Below are positions 8,477 to 16,868 of a stretch of DNA of 36,649 bases, piece by piece (position 1 is the first letter of the stretch; each line of letters starts with the position of its first letter). The translations under genes and the position numbers were made by a program. The stretch lies in NCBI GenBank assembly GCA_902604225.1, contig CACKXV010000007.1, forward strand, positions 1 through 36,649. The letters are read 5' to 3'. Below the pieces are notes generated by a model. That model searched no databases. It was given only the letters and a program-made list of their open reading frames with translations, and was not told where the DNA came from. The stretch is from an uncultured Pelagibacteraceae bacterium. GTDB lineage: Bacteria > Pseudomonadota > Alphaproteobacteria > Pelagibacterales > AG-422-B15.

Positions 8477-9768
8477 TAGAAATTTATTAAGATATGTACA
8501 TAAACGCTAGCAAAGTAACCGATTGCTATGATTGGCGTCCATTTCAAATGACCAAAAAAAGTATACATCCCTCTTGATTGTCCCATCAAAGCAACACCAG
8601 CAGCAGAACCTATTGAAAGCATACTTCCTCCAACCCCTGCAGTTAGTGTCACTAATAGCCATTGTGAGTCAGGCATTGCAGGCTCCATAGTTAAAACGGC
8701 AAACATTACAGGAATATTGTCGACAATAGCTGACAAAATTCCAACTAGTATATTCGCATTGGTTGCCCCTAAATCTGTATACATGAATTGAGATACATAT
8801 TCCAAGTAACCTATAAAGCCAAGGCCTCCAACAGATAAAATTACACCAAAGAAAAATAATAAAGTATCCCATTCAACATGTGCAACATTTTCAAAAAAAT
8901 CATATTTTTTTTCTTCAACGTTAGTTGTCTTAATTTTTATATAAAAACTATAAAGTTGCAGGTAAGCTAATCCAGTCATCATTCCAAATACAGGAGGTAG
9001 ATGTAAAAAGTTATGAAAACTAACCGCAGTAAGTATTGTTAAAAGTCCTAAAAGAATTATAACCTTTCCTCCATACTTAATTTCAACAATTTCTTCAGCA
9101 ACATTAGGTTTATGATCTGATACAAAGAAATGCATTATGCCTGCAGGGATTATGTAGTTTACAATAGAAGGAATTACTAATGCAAAAAATTGAAGAAAAT
9201 CAAGTTGGCCTGCTTGCCATACCATTAATGTTGTAATATCGCCAAATGGGCTAAATGCGCCTCCAGCATTTGCTGCAACTACGATATTTACACACGCTAT
9301 CCCAACGAACTTAGGGCTTGAAGATCCAACGGCTACTACAACAGCACATAAAACAAGTGCAGTTGTCAAATTATCGGCTAACGGCGAGAGAAAGAAAGCA
9401 AGAACTCCTGTAATCCAAAATAATTGTCTGTAGCTGAATTGATTTTTAATCAACCATGCTTTTAGAGAATTAAATACATTTCTTTCTTCCAATGCATTAA
9501 TGTATGTCATCGCGACCAATAAGAAGAAGGCAAGTTCAGCATATTCAAGAAAACTATGTCTAATCTCGTGTTCGACCATTTCATAATGAGGCGTACCCGA
9601 ATATGCAAACGCAACTATGCCCCATATTAGACCTGCAGCAAGAACAACAGGTTTAGATTTTCTTAAGTGAGTGAATTCCTCAGCCATCACAAGTGCATAA
9701 GCAAAAACAAAGATAGCTAGAGCCGAGAACCCAGCCCAGTGATAAGTTAAATCTAGTGAATGTTCCAT
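8476..9768 (-). CDS. nhaD: Na+/H+ antiporter, NhaD type
   Basis: A polytopic inner-membrane transporter of 430 residues in the ArsB/NhaD ion-transporter group. Characteristic stretches are FLSPLADNLTTALVLCAVV, VVAANAGGAFSPFGDITTLM, and near the C-terminus LSAIVDNIPVMFAVL and GVGGSMLSIGSAAGVALMG. These match NhaD-type sodium/proton antiporters rather than arsenite pumps. The gene overlaps thiP by 16 bases and its stop overlaps the glutathione peroxidase start. It occupies the place where thiQ, the ATPase of the thiamine transporter, would usually be found. A substrate other than Na+ cannot be excluded from sequence alone. Confidence 0.9.
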   Translation of the reverse strand: MEHSLDLTYHWAGFSALAIFVFAYALVMAEEFTHLRKSKPVVLAAGLIWGIVAFAYSGTPHYEMVEHEIRHSFLEYAELAFFLLVAMTYINALEERNVFNSLKAWLIKNQFSYRQLFWITGVLAFFLSPLADNLTTALVLCAVVVAVGSSSPKFVGIACVNIVVAANAGGAFSPFGDITTLMVWQAGQLDFLQFFALVIPSIVNYIIPAGIMHFFVSDHKPNVAEEIVEIKYGGKVIILLGLLTILTAVSFHNFLHLPPVFGMMTGLAYLQLYSFYIKIKTTNVEEKKYDFFENVAHVEWDTLLFFFGVILSVGGLGFIGYLEYVSQFMYTDLGATNANILVGILSAIVDNIPVMFAVLTMEPAMPDSQWLLVTLTAGVGGSMLSIGSAAGVALMGQSRGMYTFFGHLKWTPIIAIGYFASVYVHILINF

Positions 9769-11285
9769 TTATTTTTCTCCAATATTTTATGCGCTAAGAA
9801 GAAATAAATAAAACAAAATATCAATAAGATCAATGATACTGAATATGCTTCATTCATTCTATAACTACCCATTAGTCTATATATTGTTTGCGTGAGGGTT
9901 GACAAGTTATTCGTCCCAAAAAAAGAGATTACGACCAAATCACTTGCAGACAATATTGAGGATACACAAAAGGCTGTAATTAATGATTTTTTTAGCCTGG
10001 GCAAGTCAATCGTTAGAAATCTGCTTAATCCATATAGATTTAAACTATTCGCTATATCATCATTTTCTTTTATCACTCGAAAAAATGAAGGTGCCAAATA
10101 ATTGTATGTGAATGGTAAAACAAAAAAAGAATTTAGAATAATTACAATAATAATATTTGGGAGATACATTAAATTTAATTTAAATAACAATATGTAGTAT
10201 CCGACAGCCATCACAGCTGGTGAAAAAATTATTAAACTATAAATTAGGGATTCAGATATTTTAGTCTTCTTATGTGTCAACACTAGTAGATTGTATACAA
10301 TAAATATAGAGGCGATACCTGAAAAAAAACAAATGATTAATGTATTGTAGATTGCCGCCCAAAGATATGTGGAAGTTAATATATATAATAATTCTTTATT
10401 TATTCCCTTTACAATTATGAATAAAATAGGTGAAAAAATAACTAATGTAATAAGCAATAAAATTAACAAACCAAAAAGATTGAGTAAAGTGAGATTAAAA
10501 TATGTTTTAATATGTCGTTTATCATCAATCAAAAAATTCTGACTTCTAAAGTTTTTAAAAAAAATAAAATAAATAGAAAAACAAATTATAAGTTGGAAAA
10601 AAAGTAAATTTAAAGCTGTATTAAAATTGTTTGAAAATACTACTGAGTAATAAATTGATACTTCTAGGGTAGAGTACTTAGGACCTCCTCCTAAAATTAA
10701 GACAGGAGTGAAACTTACAAAACAAATAAATGTTATCAAAACGAAGAGACTAGGAATATTTTTTTTGATAATTGGCCACTCTGATGCAATGAAAGAAGAC
10801 ATTTTTTTCAAGCCCATCTGTCTTGATAACATTTTTTCATTTGGGCTAATGTCATTTAATGATTGATAAATAATTCTGCTTACGAGTGGAGTATTTAAAA
10901 TTACGTGACCGATAAGAATTCCTGTAAGGCCATAAATTTCAAAATAATTTCCATAAAAAGAAAGAATTCCAAATATTGTTATTATTGTTGGAAGTACAAA
11001 TAATATTGACTGAGTTTGTGCAATAATTTTTACAAAATAGAAATTATTATATGTATTCAATAAAAAGGCTAAAAGAGAACCAACAACGATCGACAATAAA
11101 GCTGATAGTAATGATTGATATACGGTAAAAAAAATAATTGAGGATGTGTAATTAGAAAATTCAAAGCTTGCACTTATATTATATTGAGAAAAAATACCAA
11201 TTAAAGGAAGTAAAATTGCTAATGTCACGAATGTTAAGCACAGCCATGGAAATAAGTCTCTATAATTAAGAAGAAGCAACTTCAA
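9753..11285 (-). CDS. thiP: thiamine ABC transporter permease
   Basis: An inner-membrane permease of 510 residues with about twelve hydrophobic segments in two homologous halves, as in ThiP and the iron permease FbpB. EAA-type loops are seen in each half: SRQMGLKKMSSFIASEWPII in the first and ANSLNLYGLSRFLTIDLPRL in the second. The segment VLILGGGPKYSTLEVSIY is typical of ThiP. Its start lies 20 bases inside thiB. Together with ThiB and an ATPase it would import thiamine or its phosphates. No thiQ follows, so the ATPase must be encoded elsewhere or shared with another transporter. Confidence 0.9.
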   Translation of the reverse strand: MKLLLLNYRDLFPWLCLTFVTLAILLPLIGIFSQYNISASFEFSNYTSSIIFFTVYQSLLSALLSIVVGSLLAFLLNTYNNFYFVKIIAQTQSILFVLPTIITIFGILSFYGNYFEIYGLTGILIGHVILNTPLVSRIIYQSLNDISPNEKMLSRQMGLKKMSSFIASEWPIIKKNIPSLFVLITFICFVSFTPVLILGGGPKYSTLEVSIYYSVVFSNNFNTALNLLFFQLIICFSIYFIFFKNFRSQNFLIDDKRHIKTYFNLTLLNLFGLLILLLITLVIFSPILFIIVKGINKELLYILTSTYLWAAIYNTLIICFFSGIASIFIVYNLLVLTHKKTKISESLIYSLIIFSPAVMAVGYYILLFKLNLMYLPNIIIVIILNSFFVLPFTYNYLAPSFFRVIKENDDIANSLNLYGLSRFLTIDLPRLKKSLITAFCVSSILSASDLVVISFFGTNNLSTLTQTIYRLMGSYRMNEAYSVSLILLIFCFIYFFLAHKILEKNKWNIH

Positions 11286-12165
11286 GCCATATTTTTATCA
11301 GAGGCTCGGCCTCTAAAAAATTATCATATTTAATCTCTTTTGGCTTCTTAAGCTCTCTCATTCTATCAGGAATGTTATTATCATTCTCTCTTGCAGGGTA
11401 CATGATATTCATCTGAGCAATTATTTTTTGAATGTTATCCCGCATCATAAATTCTATAAATTCTTTTCCAAGATTTTGTTTTTCTGAGTCAGGTCTTACA
11501 TAAACTATTTCTTTTGTTACTAAATGTCCGTCTGTAAATTCAATAGCTTTATATTTATATTCATCTTCATATTCTTGATGATAAAATGGTGAAGTACTGT
11601 AGCTCAAAACTAAGTCAGCTTTGCCTTCAAGAAAAATGCCATATGCCTCAGACCAACCAGGAGTATAAGTTAAAACATTATTGTTAAATTTTTTGAGTAT
11701 AGAAGAAAAGTTATCTGGATGAGTTAGTTTCATCCATCTTAATAAGCCTAATCCAACGGGACTGGTTCTGGGGTCTTGTACGACTATTTTTAAATTTTTA
11801 TGATTAATTAATTCTTCAAATGAATTAGGAATATCTTTTAAGGTTTCTTCATTATATATGAATGAAAAATAACCGTAATCATAAATATTCCAGTTCTCAG
11901 ATTTATAATCAAACTCATGCATTTCTACTCCTAGAATTACATCTTTGTCTTTTAAAAATATTTCATTGGCGAGCGTTCCCGCTTGGCTAGTTGAAACGTA
12001 TTGTACGTCACAGTTACAAATTTTTTCAAACTCTGTTTCAATTACAGGTCCAGGTCCCCATTCTGCAGAAAATGAGTCATAAGTACCTACAACTAACACT
12101 TCCTTTGCAGAAATAGAACTAATCGTTATTAAGATAAAAATTATTGATAATATTTTAGTTTTCAT
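11266..12165 (-). CDS. thiB: thiamine-binding periplasmic protein
   Basis: The periplasmic substrate-binding protein of the thiamine ABC importer, also called TbpA. It has 299 residues with a signal peptide (MKTKILSIIFILITISSISA). Family motifs are VVGTYDSFSAEWGPGP, the CNCDVQYVS segment, VILGVEMHEFDY, IYDYGYFSFIYN, QDPRTSPVGLGLLRWMK and YTPGWSEAYGIFLEGKADLV. The ATG lies 4 bases after the GGAGG that ends the TPP riboswitch, which fixes the start and indicates control by intracellular thiamine pyrophosphate. It overlaps thiP by 20 bases. Confidence 0.95.
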   Translation of the reverse strand: MKTKILSIIFILITISSISAKEVLVVGTYDSFSAEWGPGPVIETEFEKICNCDVQYVSTSQAGTLANEIFLKDKDVILGVEMHEFDYKSENWNIYDYGYFSFIYNEETLKDIPNSFEELINHKNLKIVVQDPRTSPVGLGLLRWMKLTHPDNFSSILKKFNNNVLTYTPGWSEAYGIFLEGKADLVLSYSTSPFYHQEYEDEYKYKAIEFTDGHLVTKEIVYVRPDSEKQNLGKEFIEFMMRDNIQKIIAQMNIMYPARENDNNIPDRMRELKKPKEIKYDNFLEAEPLIKIWLEVASS

Positions 12166-12168
12166 ATT

Positions 12169-12240
12169 GCCTCCGCTAGCATTATCTAGATCAGGTTATG
12201 GGTCGTTTCAAAAGAAACCTCTCAGCAATTGCTCCCCGTT
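12169..12240 (-). promoter_or_regulatory. TPP riboswitch (THI element) upstream of thiB
   Basis: Read on the minus strand the segment carries the conserved THI-box blocks in order: CGGGGAGC (12238-12231), CTGAGA (12225-12220), ACCCATAACCTGATCTAG, and ATAATGCTAGCGGAGG. These bind thiamine pyrophosphate. The terminal GGAGG (12174-12170) is also the ribosome-binding site of thiB, with only CAAT between it and the ATG. No terminator with a T-run lies between aptamer and start, so control is probably at translation initiation. Confidence 0.95.
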
Positions 12241-12292
12241 AATAAATCAACTATACATTGAAAACATATTCAATTTCAAATAATTTTTTTAA

Positions 12293-12727
12293 ATGCAATT
12301 TAATATTTTAAAAGAGCAGTCTAATTTTATAAAGGATAAGGATCCAGGACCTTTTTCTAAAAATAATGGTTTCATTTATAATTTAGAATTGGATGGTTAT
12401 TACTATAAAGGATTCAGAGTTGAGGAAGTAAATTGTAATAAGGCTGGAATTGCTCATGGAGGTACTTTAATAGCATTTGCTGATGGCATAATGGGCTATA
12501 CTGCATGGAAAAAAGACTCGTTTCCTTGTTTAACTGCGAAATTAAATGCCAATTATGTTGGCCCTGCTCCAAAGGGTTCATGGGTTTATGGATTTGCTGA
12601 AGTTACTAGAGAAACAAAATCTATATTATTTATGAAATGCTCTCTTTATATTAATAATAACGTAATATTCACTGCAGATGGTATTTTTAAAATATTAAGA
12701 AATAGGGGTAAAAAGGACCCGTCATAA
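12293..12727 (+). CDS. PaaI-type hot-dog thioesterase
   Basis: A 144-residue single hot-dog-fold protein of the PaaI/YdiI thioesterase group, which hydrolyses acyl-CoA esters. The core is NKAGIAHGGTLIAFADGIMG (about residues 49-68), with the HGG and D residues of the family, followed by LTAKLNANYVGPAPKG and the closing strands. The substrate cannot be told. It begins 52 bases from the divergent thiB riboswitch and ends 3 bases before the epoxide-hydrolase-like gene, so the two likely form a small operon. No clear ribosome-binding site precedes the ATG. Confidence 0.88.
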   Translation: MQFNILKEQSNFIKDKDPGPFSKNNGFIYNLELDGYYYKGFRVEEVNCNKAGIAHGGTLIAFADGIMGYTAWKKDSFPCLTAKLNANYVGPAPKGSWVYGFAEVTRETKSILFMKCSLYINNNVIFTADGIFKILRNRGKKDPS

Positions 12728-12730
12728 TAA

Positions 12731-13678
12731 ATGGAATTTAATAAGGAAAAATTTAGAAAAATTATTAATAAAGACATCGAGATAAACACTTACGTTGATG
12801 GAAGTGGTCCACTTGTCATCATGGTTCATGGCTGGCCAGAGTCATGGTACTCATGGCGACACCAAATAAATTATTTAGTTGAAAATGGTTTTAGTGTAGC
12901 TGTTCCAGACATGCGTGGTTACGGCTTGAGCTCTAAGCCACATGAAATTGAGTCTTATAATATCATGGAGCTGACTTCTGATGTTATAGCAATTGCAGAT
13001 ACTTTAGGAAAAGATACTTTTAATTTAATCGGACATGATTGGGGAGCGCCAGTTGTTTGGAATACATCATTATATCATGCTGATAGAGTAGATAAGGTTT
13101 GTGGTATGAGTGTGCCTCATCAAGTATCTAAAATGCCACCGATAGAAACAATGAAATTTTTATTTAAAGATGTTTTTTTTTATATGCTTTATTTTCAAAA
13201 AGAAGGCTTAGTTGAAAAAGAACTTGAGAAGGATATGAGAAAATCTTTGTTAGCGATATATAGTTCTATTTCTTCTAATGGTGAAAAAATGGAAACATTT
13301 GAGCCCAAACCATTTGAAAAAGAAATGACTTTTCTTAAATCAATGGGTGAGCATACTGAGATTCCACATTTCTTAAACAAAGATGACTTTGATTACTATT
13401 TAAATGAGTTTACTAGGGGTGGCATGAGAGGCCCCATTAATTGGTACCGCAATATTGATCGAAATTGGGAAATGACTAAAGATACTCATGAGAAGAAGAT
13501 TTCCCCTCTTTCCTGTTTTATAGTTGGAGAAGATGACCCAGTAGCCAAATGGACACTTATAAACCCGAGTCTTCACGAAAATTTAGTATCAAGTCATACT
13601 ATTAAGTCTGCGGGACATTGGGTACAGCAGGAGAAGCCAGAAGAGGTAAATAAACTACTTCTAGATTTCTTTAAATAG
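12731..13678 (+). CDS. alpha/beta hydrolase, epoxide hydrolase-like
   Basis: A 315-residue soluble alpha/beta-hydrolase whose active-site pattern fits an epoxide hydrolase. The oxyanion motif HGWPE is at 33-37, the nucleophile Asp103 sits in GHDWGAP, the acid Asp269 in VGEDDPVA, and the base His296 in AGHWVQQE. The lid region (about 140-235) has Tyr154, and NWYR contributes Tyr239, which matches the two tyrosines that protonate the epoxide. A haloalkane dehalogenase is less likely because the lid tyrosines and NWYRN segment are typical of epoxide hydrolases. It is 3 bases downstream of the thioesterase gene. The physiological substrate is unknown. Confidence 0.87.
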   Translation: MEFNKEKFRKIINKDIEINTYVDGSGPLVIMVHGWPESWYSWRHQINYLVENGFSVAVPDMRGYGLSSKPHEIESYNIMELTSDVIAIADTLGKDTFNLIGHDWGAPVVWNTSLYHADRVDKVCGMSVPHQVSKMPPIETMKFLFKDVFFYMLYFQKEGLVEKELEKDMRKSLLAIYSSISSNGEKMETFEPKPFEKEMTFLKSMGEHTEIPHFLNKDDFDYYLNEFTRGGMRGPINWYRNIDRNWEMTKDTHEKKISPLSCFIVGEDDPVAKWTLINPSLHENLVSSHTIKSAGHWVQQEKPEEVNKLLLDFFK

Positions 13679-13719
13679 ATTGAAGAATTAAAGGTTTTTA
13701 TATACATTCTGCATCACTT

Positions 13720-13796
<77 letters not shown>

Positions 13797-13803
13797 AAAA
13801 AAT

Positions 13804-14841
13804 ATGAGCACACCATCTGAATCATTATTTTATATGCCGCCTGAATGGCATCCACATGAATGTTGTTGGATGCAGTGGCCAACGGAATCTTTTCCGACAA
13901 ATGCAACGCCTTCATGGTCTCATTTTGATTTAGATAAGGGACGTATTGCATGGGCCAATGTTGCTAATTCAATTAGTAAATTTGAAAAATTATTAATGAT
14001 TGTTAATCCAAGTGATCTTAAAAGTGCGACAAAATTATTGAATAGCAATATTGAAATCTTAGAGCTACCAATAAATGATGCGTGGTGCAGAGATTCAGGG
14101 GCCATTTTTTTACTAAATGAAAAAAATCAGTTAGGTGGAGTTGACTCTGATTTTAATTGTTGGGGATATAAAGAAAATTATGAACTTGATGATAAAGTCG
14201 CAAAATTCATGATCGATCATTCAAATTCAAAATATTTTAAAAATAATATGGTTCTGGAGGGAGGCTCCATACATGTGAATGGAAAAGGTACTTTAATTAC
14301 AACAGAGCAATGCTTATTAAATAAAAATAGAAACCCAAATCTGTCAAAAGATCAAATCGAAAGTAATTTAAAAAACTATTTTGGAATAGATAATATTATT
14401 TGGTTAAAGCATGGTACTGATGAAGGTACAGACGGCCACATAGATAACGTAGCCTGCTTTTCCAACAGCGATACTATTTTAACCATGACATGCAATGACA
14501 AGAATGATTCATATTATGATCTTTTGTCAGAAAATTTAGACATATTAAAAACTTCAAAAGATCAAAATGGAAAGCCGTTCAATATTATTGAATTAGAAAT
14601 GTCAAATAAGAGAATTATACCCGATGATGATGAACCAAGTTCTTATATTAATTTTTATATCGCTAATGATGCAATAATATTTCCGATTTTTGGAGATAAA
14701 GAGGCTGATGAAAATGCAGAAAAGGTTATTAAATCACAGTTTCCCAACAGACAGATTGTATGTCTTGATGGTCGTGATATATTGCTGGGTGGCGGAAACA
14801 TCCACTGTATTACACAGCAGCAACCAAGGAGTGTGAAATGA
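13804..14841 (+). CDS. aguA: agmatine deiminase
   Basis: The enzyme hydrolyses agmatine to N-carbamoylputrescine and ammonia, a step to putrescine. The frame extends upstream into tRNA-Pro, so I place the start at the ATG at 13804, giving 345 residues, close to the family norm. N-terminal [16 protein letters not shown] is diagnostic. Catalytic residues are visible: Asp97 in DAWCRDSG, His212 in GTDGHIDN, and the nucleophile Cys335 in [31 protein letters not shown] is also typical. Its stop overlaps the aguB start by 4 bases (ATGA). No arginine decarboxylase gene is in the window to supply agmatine. Confidence 0.96.
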   Translation: MSTPSESLFYMPPEWHPHECCWMQWPTESFPTNATPSWSHFDLDKGRIAWANVANSISKFEKLLMIVNPSDLKSATKLLNSNIEILELPINDAWCRDSGAIFLLNEKNQLGGVDSDFNCWGYKENYELDDKVAKFMIDHSNSKYFKNNMVLEGGSIHVNGKGTLITTEQCLLNKNRNPNLSKDQIESNLKNYFGIDNIIWLKHGTDEGTDGHIDNVACFSNSDTILTMTCNDKNDSYYDLLSENLDILKTSKDQNGKPFNIIELEMSNKRIIPDDDEPSSYINFYIANDAIIFPIFGDKEADENAEKVIKSQFPNRQIVCLDGRDILLGGGNIHCITQQQPRSVK

Positions 14842-15710
14842 AAGAAGTAACTTTAGCAGCAACTCAAATGACTTGTTCAAAAAACAATTCAGAAAATGTT
14901 GATAAAGCTGAAAACATAATAAGGAAAGCAGCTGGTATGGGAGCGCAGATTATACTCATTCAAGAGTTATTTGAGTCAACTTACTTCTGCATGGATCAAA
15001 AAGATGAATTATTTGGACTATCAAAACCATTTGAAAATCACCCCACATTAGAAAAGATGTCGAAATTAGCATCTGAACTTAAAGTGGTTCTCCCAGTTAG
15101 TTTTTTTGAAAAAGCAAATAGAGCACATTACAATGCAATAGCGGTCATCAATGCTGATGGCAATATATTAGGAAAATATAGAAAATCTCATATACCCGAT
15201 GGTCCTGGATATCAGGAGAAGTTTTATTTTAATCCCGGAGATACAGGATTTAAGGTATGGGATACAGCTTACGCAAAAATAGGAATTGGAATTTGTTGGG
15301 ATCAATGGTTTCCTGAAGCTGCAAGAATAATGGCTTTGAAAGGGGCAGAAGTTCTACTTTATCCAACAGCTATAGGTGGTGAACCAGAAGATGATGGGTT
15401 TGATAGTTCAGATATGTGGCAAAGAGCAATGATTGGCCACTCTGCAGCAAATCAAATTCCAGTAGTTGCATCTAATAGAATTGGAACAGAGCAAGGTGAA
15501 GAAATATCAAATTACTTCTATGGAAGATCATTTATCACTAATCATGTTGGAGATAAGATTGCTGAGGCAGGCAGAGAAAAAGAAGAAGTATTAATAGGAA
15601 AAGTAAATCTAGATGAAGCTGAAAACTTACGAAATGTATGGGGCGTATACAGAGACAGACGTACAGATTTGTACAGCGACCTACTTAAATTAGATGGTTC
15701 AGCAAATTAA
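14838..15710 (+). CDS. aguB: N-carbamoylputrescine amidase
   Basis: A 290-residue carbon-nitrogen hydrolase that converts N-carbamoylputrescine to putrescine, CO2 and ammonia. The catalytic triad is Glu43 in IQELFESTYFC, Lys116 in GKYRKSHIPDGPGY, and Cys153 in GIGICWDQWFPEAAR. The FYFNPGDTGF and LLYPTAIGGEP segments are characteristic of AguB rather than general nitrilases. It overlaps aguA by 4 bases and is translationally coupled with it, completing the two-step agmatine-to-putrescine route. Confidence 0.96.
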   Translation: MKEVTLAATQMTCSKNNSENVDKAENIIRKAAGMGAQIILIQELFESTYFCMDQKDELFGLSKPFENHPTLEKMSKLASELKVVLPVSFFEKANRAHYNAIAVINADGNILGKYRKSHIPDGPGYQEKFYFNPGDTGFKVWDTAYAKIGIGICWDQWFPEAARIMALKGAEVLLYPTAIGGEPEDDGFDSSDMWQRAMIGHSAANQIPVVASNRIGTEQGEEISNYFYGRSFITNHVGDKIAEAGREKEEVLIGKVNLDEAENLRNVWGVYRDRRTDLYSDLLKLDGSAN

Positions 15711-15712
15711 TC

Positions 15713-15991
15713 ATGAAGGCAAAAATATATAAGCCCTCCAAAACTGCTATGCAGTCAGGAAGATCAAAATTTAATAAATGGGTATTAAAAATCTCTGATA
15801 ATAAAAATCAAATCAGAGATACAATGATGGGTTGGAATGGTGGTAGCAATACATCATCTCAAATTCAATTAAATTTTAAATCAAAAGAAGACGCTATTCA
15901 TTACGCTAAGTCAAATAATATAGATTATGAAGTTCTTGAAACCTCTGTGAGGAAAGTTATAAGTAAATCCTACGCAGATAATTTTAAATGA
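15713..15991 (+). CDS. complex I accessory subunit homologue (NDUFS4 / ETC_C1 family)
   Basis: A 92-residue protein matching the family of the 18-kDa (NDUFS4/AQDQ) subunit of respiratory complex I, found in mitochondria and Alphaproteobacteria. Features are the N-terminal AKIYKPSKTAMQSGR, the WVLKI strand, a PLMGW-like TMMGWNGGSNTSSQIQLNF segment, and FKSKEDAIHYAKSNNIDYEV near the C-terminus. In known systems it helps to stabilise the NADH-binding arm. It starts 2 bases after aguB and its stop codon directly abuts tRNA-Arg. No other complex I genes are in the window. Confidence 0.9.
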   Translation: MKAKIYKPSKTAMQSGRSKFNKWVLKISDNKNQIRDTMMGWNGGSNTSSQIQLNFKSKEDAIHYAKSNNIDYEVLETSVRKVISKSYADNFK

Positions 15992-16068
15992 GCGCCCGTA
16001 GCTCAGCTGGATAGAGCAACAGCCTTCTAAGCTGTGGGTCAGAGGTTCGAATCCTCTCGGGCGCGCCA
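15992..16068 (+). tRNA. tRNA-Arg (anticodon TCT)
   Basis: Acceptor GCGCCCG pairs with CGGGCGC. The anticodon stem ACAGC/GCTGT encloses loop CTTCTAA, giving TCT. The T arm has GGTTCGAATCC. The CCA end (16066-16068) is encoded. The first base follows directly on the TGA of the NDUFS4-like gene. Confidence 0.97.
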
Positions 16069-16078
16069 AATTATAAAA

Positions 16079-16735
16079 ATGAAAAAAATACTTTTATTAT
16101 CTTTAATTATTTTTAGCATTTTACATTCTCAGATCATGGCAGAGAGTGTATACGATCTTCTAATTTCAGGAGAAAGAGAAAAAGGAATTGGAATTTTAAG
16201 AGATCTTGCAGAAAACGAAAACAATAAAGATGCGATGTATGTTCTGGGTTTGCTTTATAATGATGCATCAAGCATAAGATTATGCAGTATAGATGATTTT
16301 TGTTTAGGAAAAAATTTTTCGAACTATAAAAAAGCAAGAAAAATATTTACTCAACTTTATCAAAATTATAATGATCCACGAGCTGCATACGCGCTGGGCG
16401 AGTATTATGATGACCATTGGTATTTTAGCAGTGATTATAAAAAAGCATTTAAATATTATCTATTTTCTGCTGAACACGGAGTACCTGAAGCTCAATTTAA
16501 TGTTGCCAATATGTACGAACATGGCGACGGAGTTAAAAAAGATCTTACGCAATCTGTTCGCTGGTATTTACAGTGCAATACTACTTCCTTATGTGGAGCT
16601 GGAGTAGATGGTATTGATGATTTAATTGATCAACTAACCGGAGAACAATACGAATTGGCTAAATCCTTGGTTGTAAATGACATGAATGAAGTTGATATTA
16701 GAATTACTACTGCACGACAAGTAGTATCCAAATAA
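16079..16735 (+). CDS. exported Sel1-repeat protein
   Basis: A 218-residue secreted protein with Sel1-like (TPR-related) repeats. The frame runs back into tRNA-Arg, so the start is placed at the ATG at 16079, which begins a clear signal peptide (MKKILLLSLIIFSILHSQIM, cut after Ala). Sel1 motifs are AMYVLGLLYNDA, RAAYALGEYYDD with KAFKYYLFSAEHG, and PEAQFNVANMYEHGDGV followed by KDLTQSVRWYLQC. Such repeats mediate protein-protein contacts. The particular partner is unknown. It begins 10 bases after the tRNA. Confidence 0.85.
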   Translation: MKKILLLSLIIFSILHSQIMAESVYDLLISGEREKGIGILRDLAENENNKDAMYVLGLLYNDASSIRLCSIDDFCLGKNFSNYKKARKIFTQLYQNYNDPRAAYALGEYYDDHWYFSSDYKKAFKYYLFSAEHGVPEAQFNVANMYEHGDGVKKDLTQSVRWYLQCNTTSLCGAGVDGIDDLIDQLTGEQYELAKSLVVNDMNEVDIRITTARQVVSK

Positions 16736-16816
16736 AGATTACACACTATATGTAGAAAAAATACTTTTAAAACTTCTCATGCATTTTTTTATTTAGATTC
16801 CTTCTTGATCTATGAT

Positions 16817-16822
16817 TATAAT
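16817..16822 (+). promoter_or_regulatory. candidate -10 box upstream of aapJ
   Basis: A perfect TATAAT lies 47 bases upstream of the aapJ ATG in an AT-rich gap of 133 bases. I find no convincing -35 hexamer at the right distance, so this is only a candidate. A ribosome-binding site AAAGGA lies about 10 bases before the ATG. Confidence 0.25.
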
Positions 16823-16868
16823 TTATTCATAAGTTTAATTAATTAATTAAAAAAAGGATTAATCATTT

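Noticed and set aside
16034-16078. Longer N-terminus for the Sel1 protein starting inside tRNA-Arg
   Set aside because: It would place 15 tRNA-derived residues before a clear signal peptide; the ATG at 16079 is preferred.
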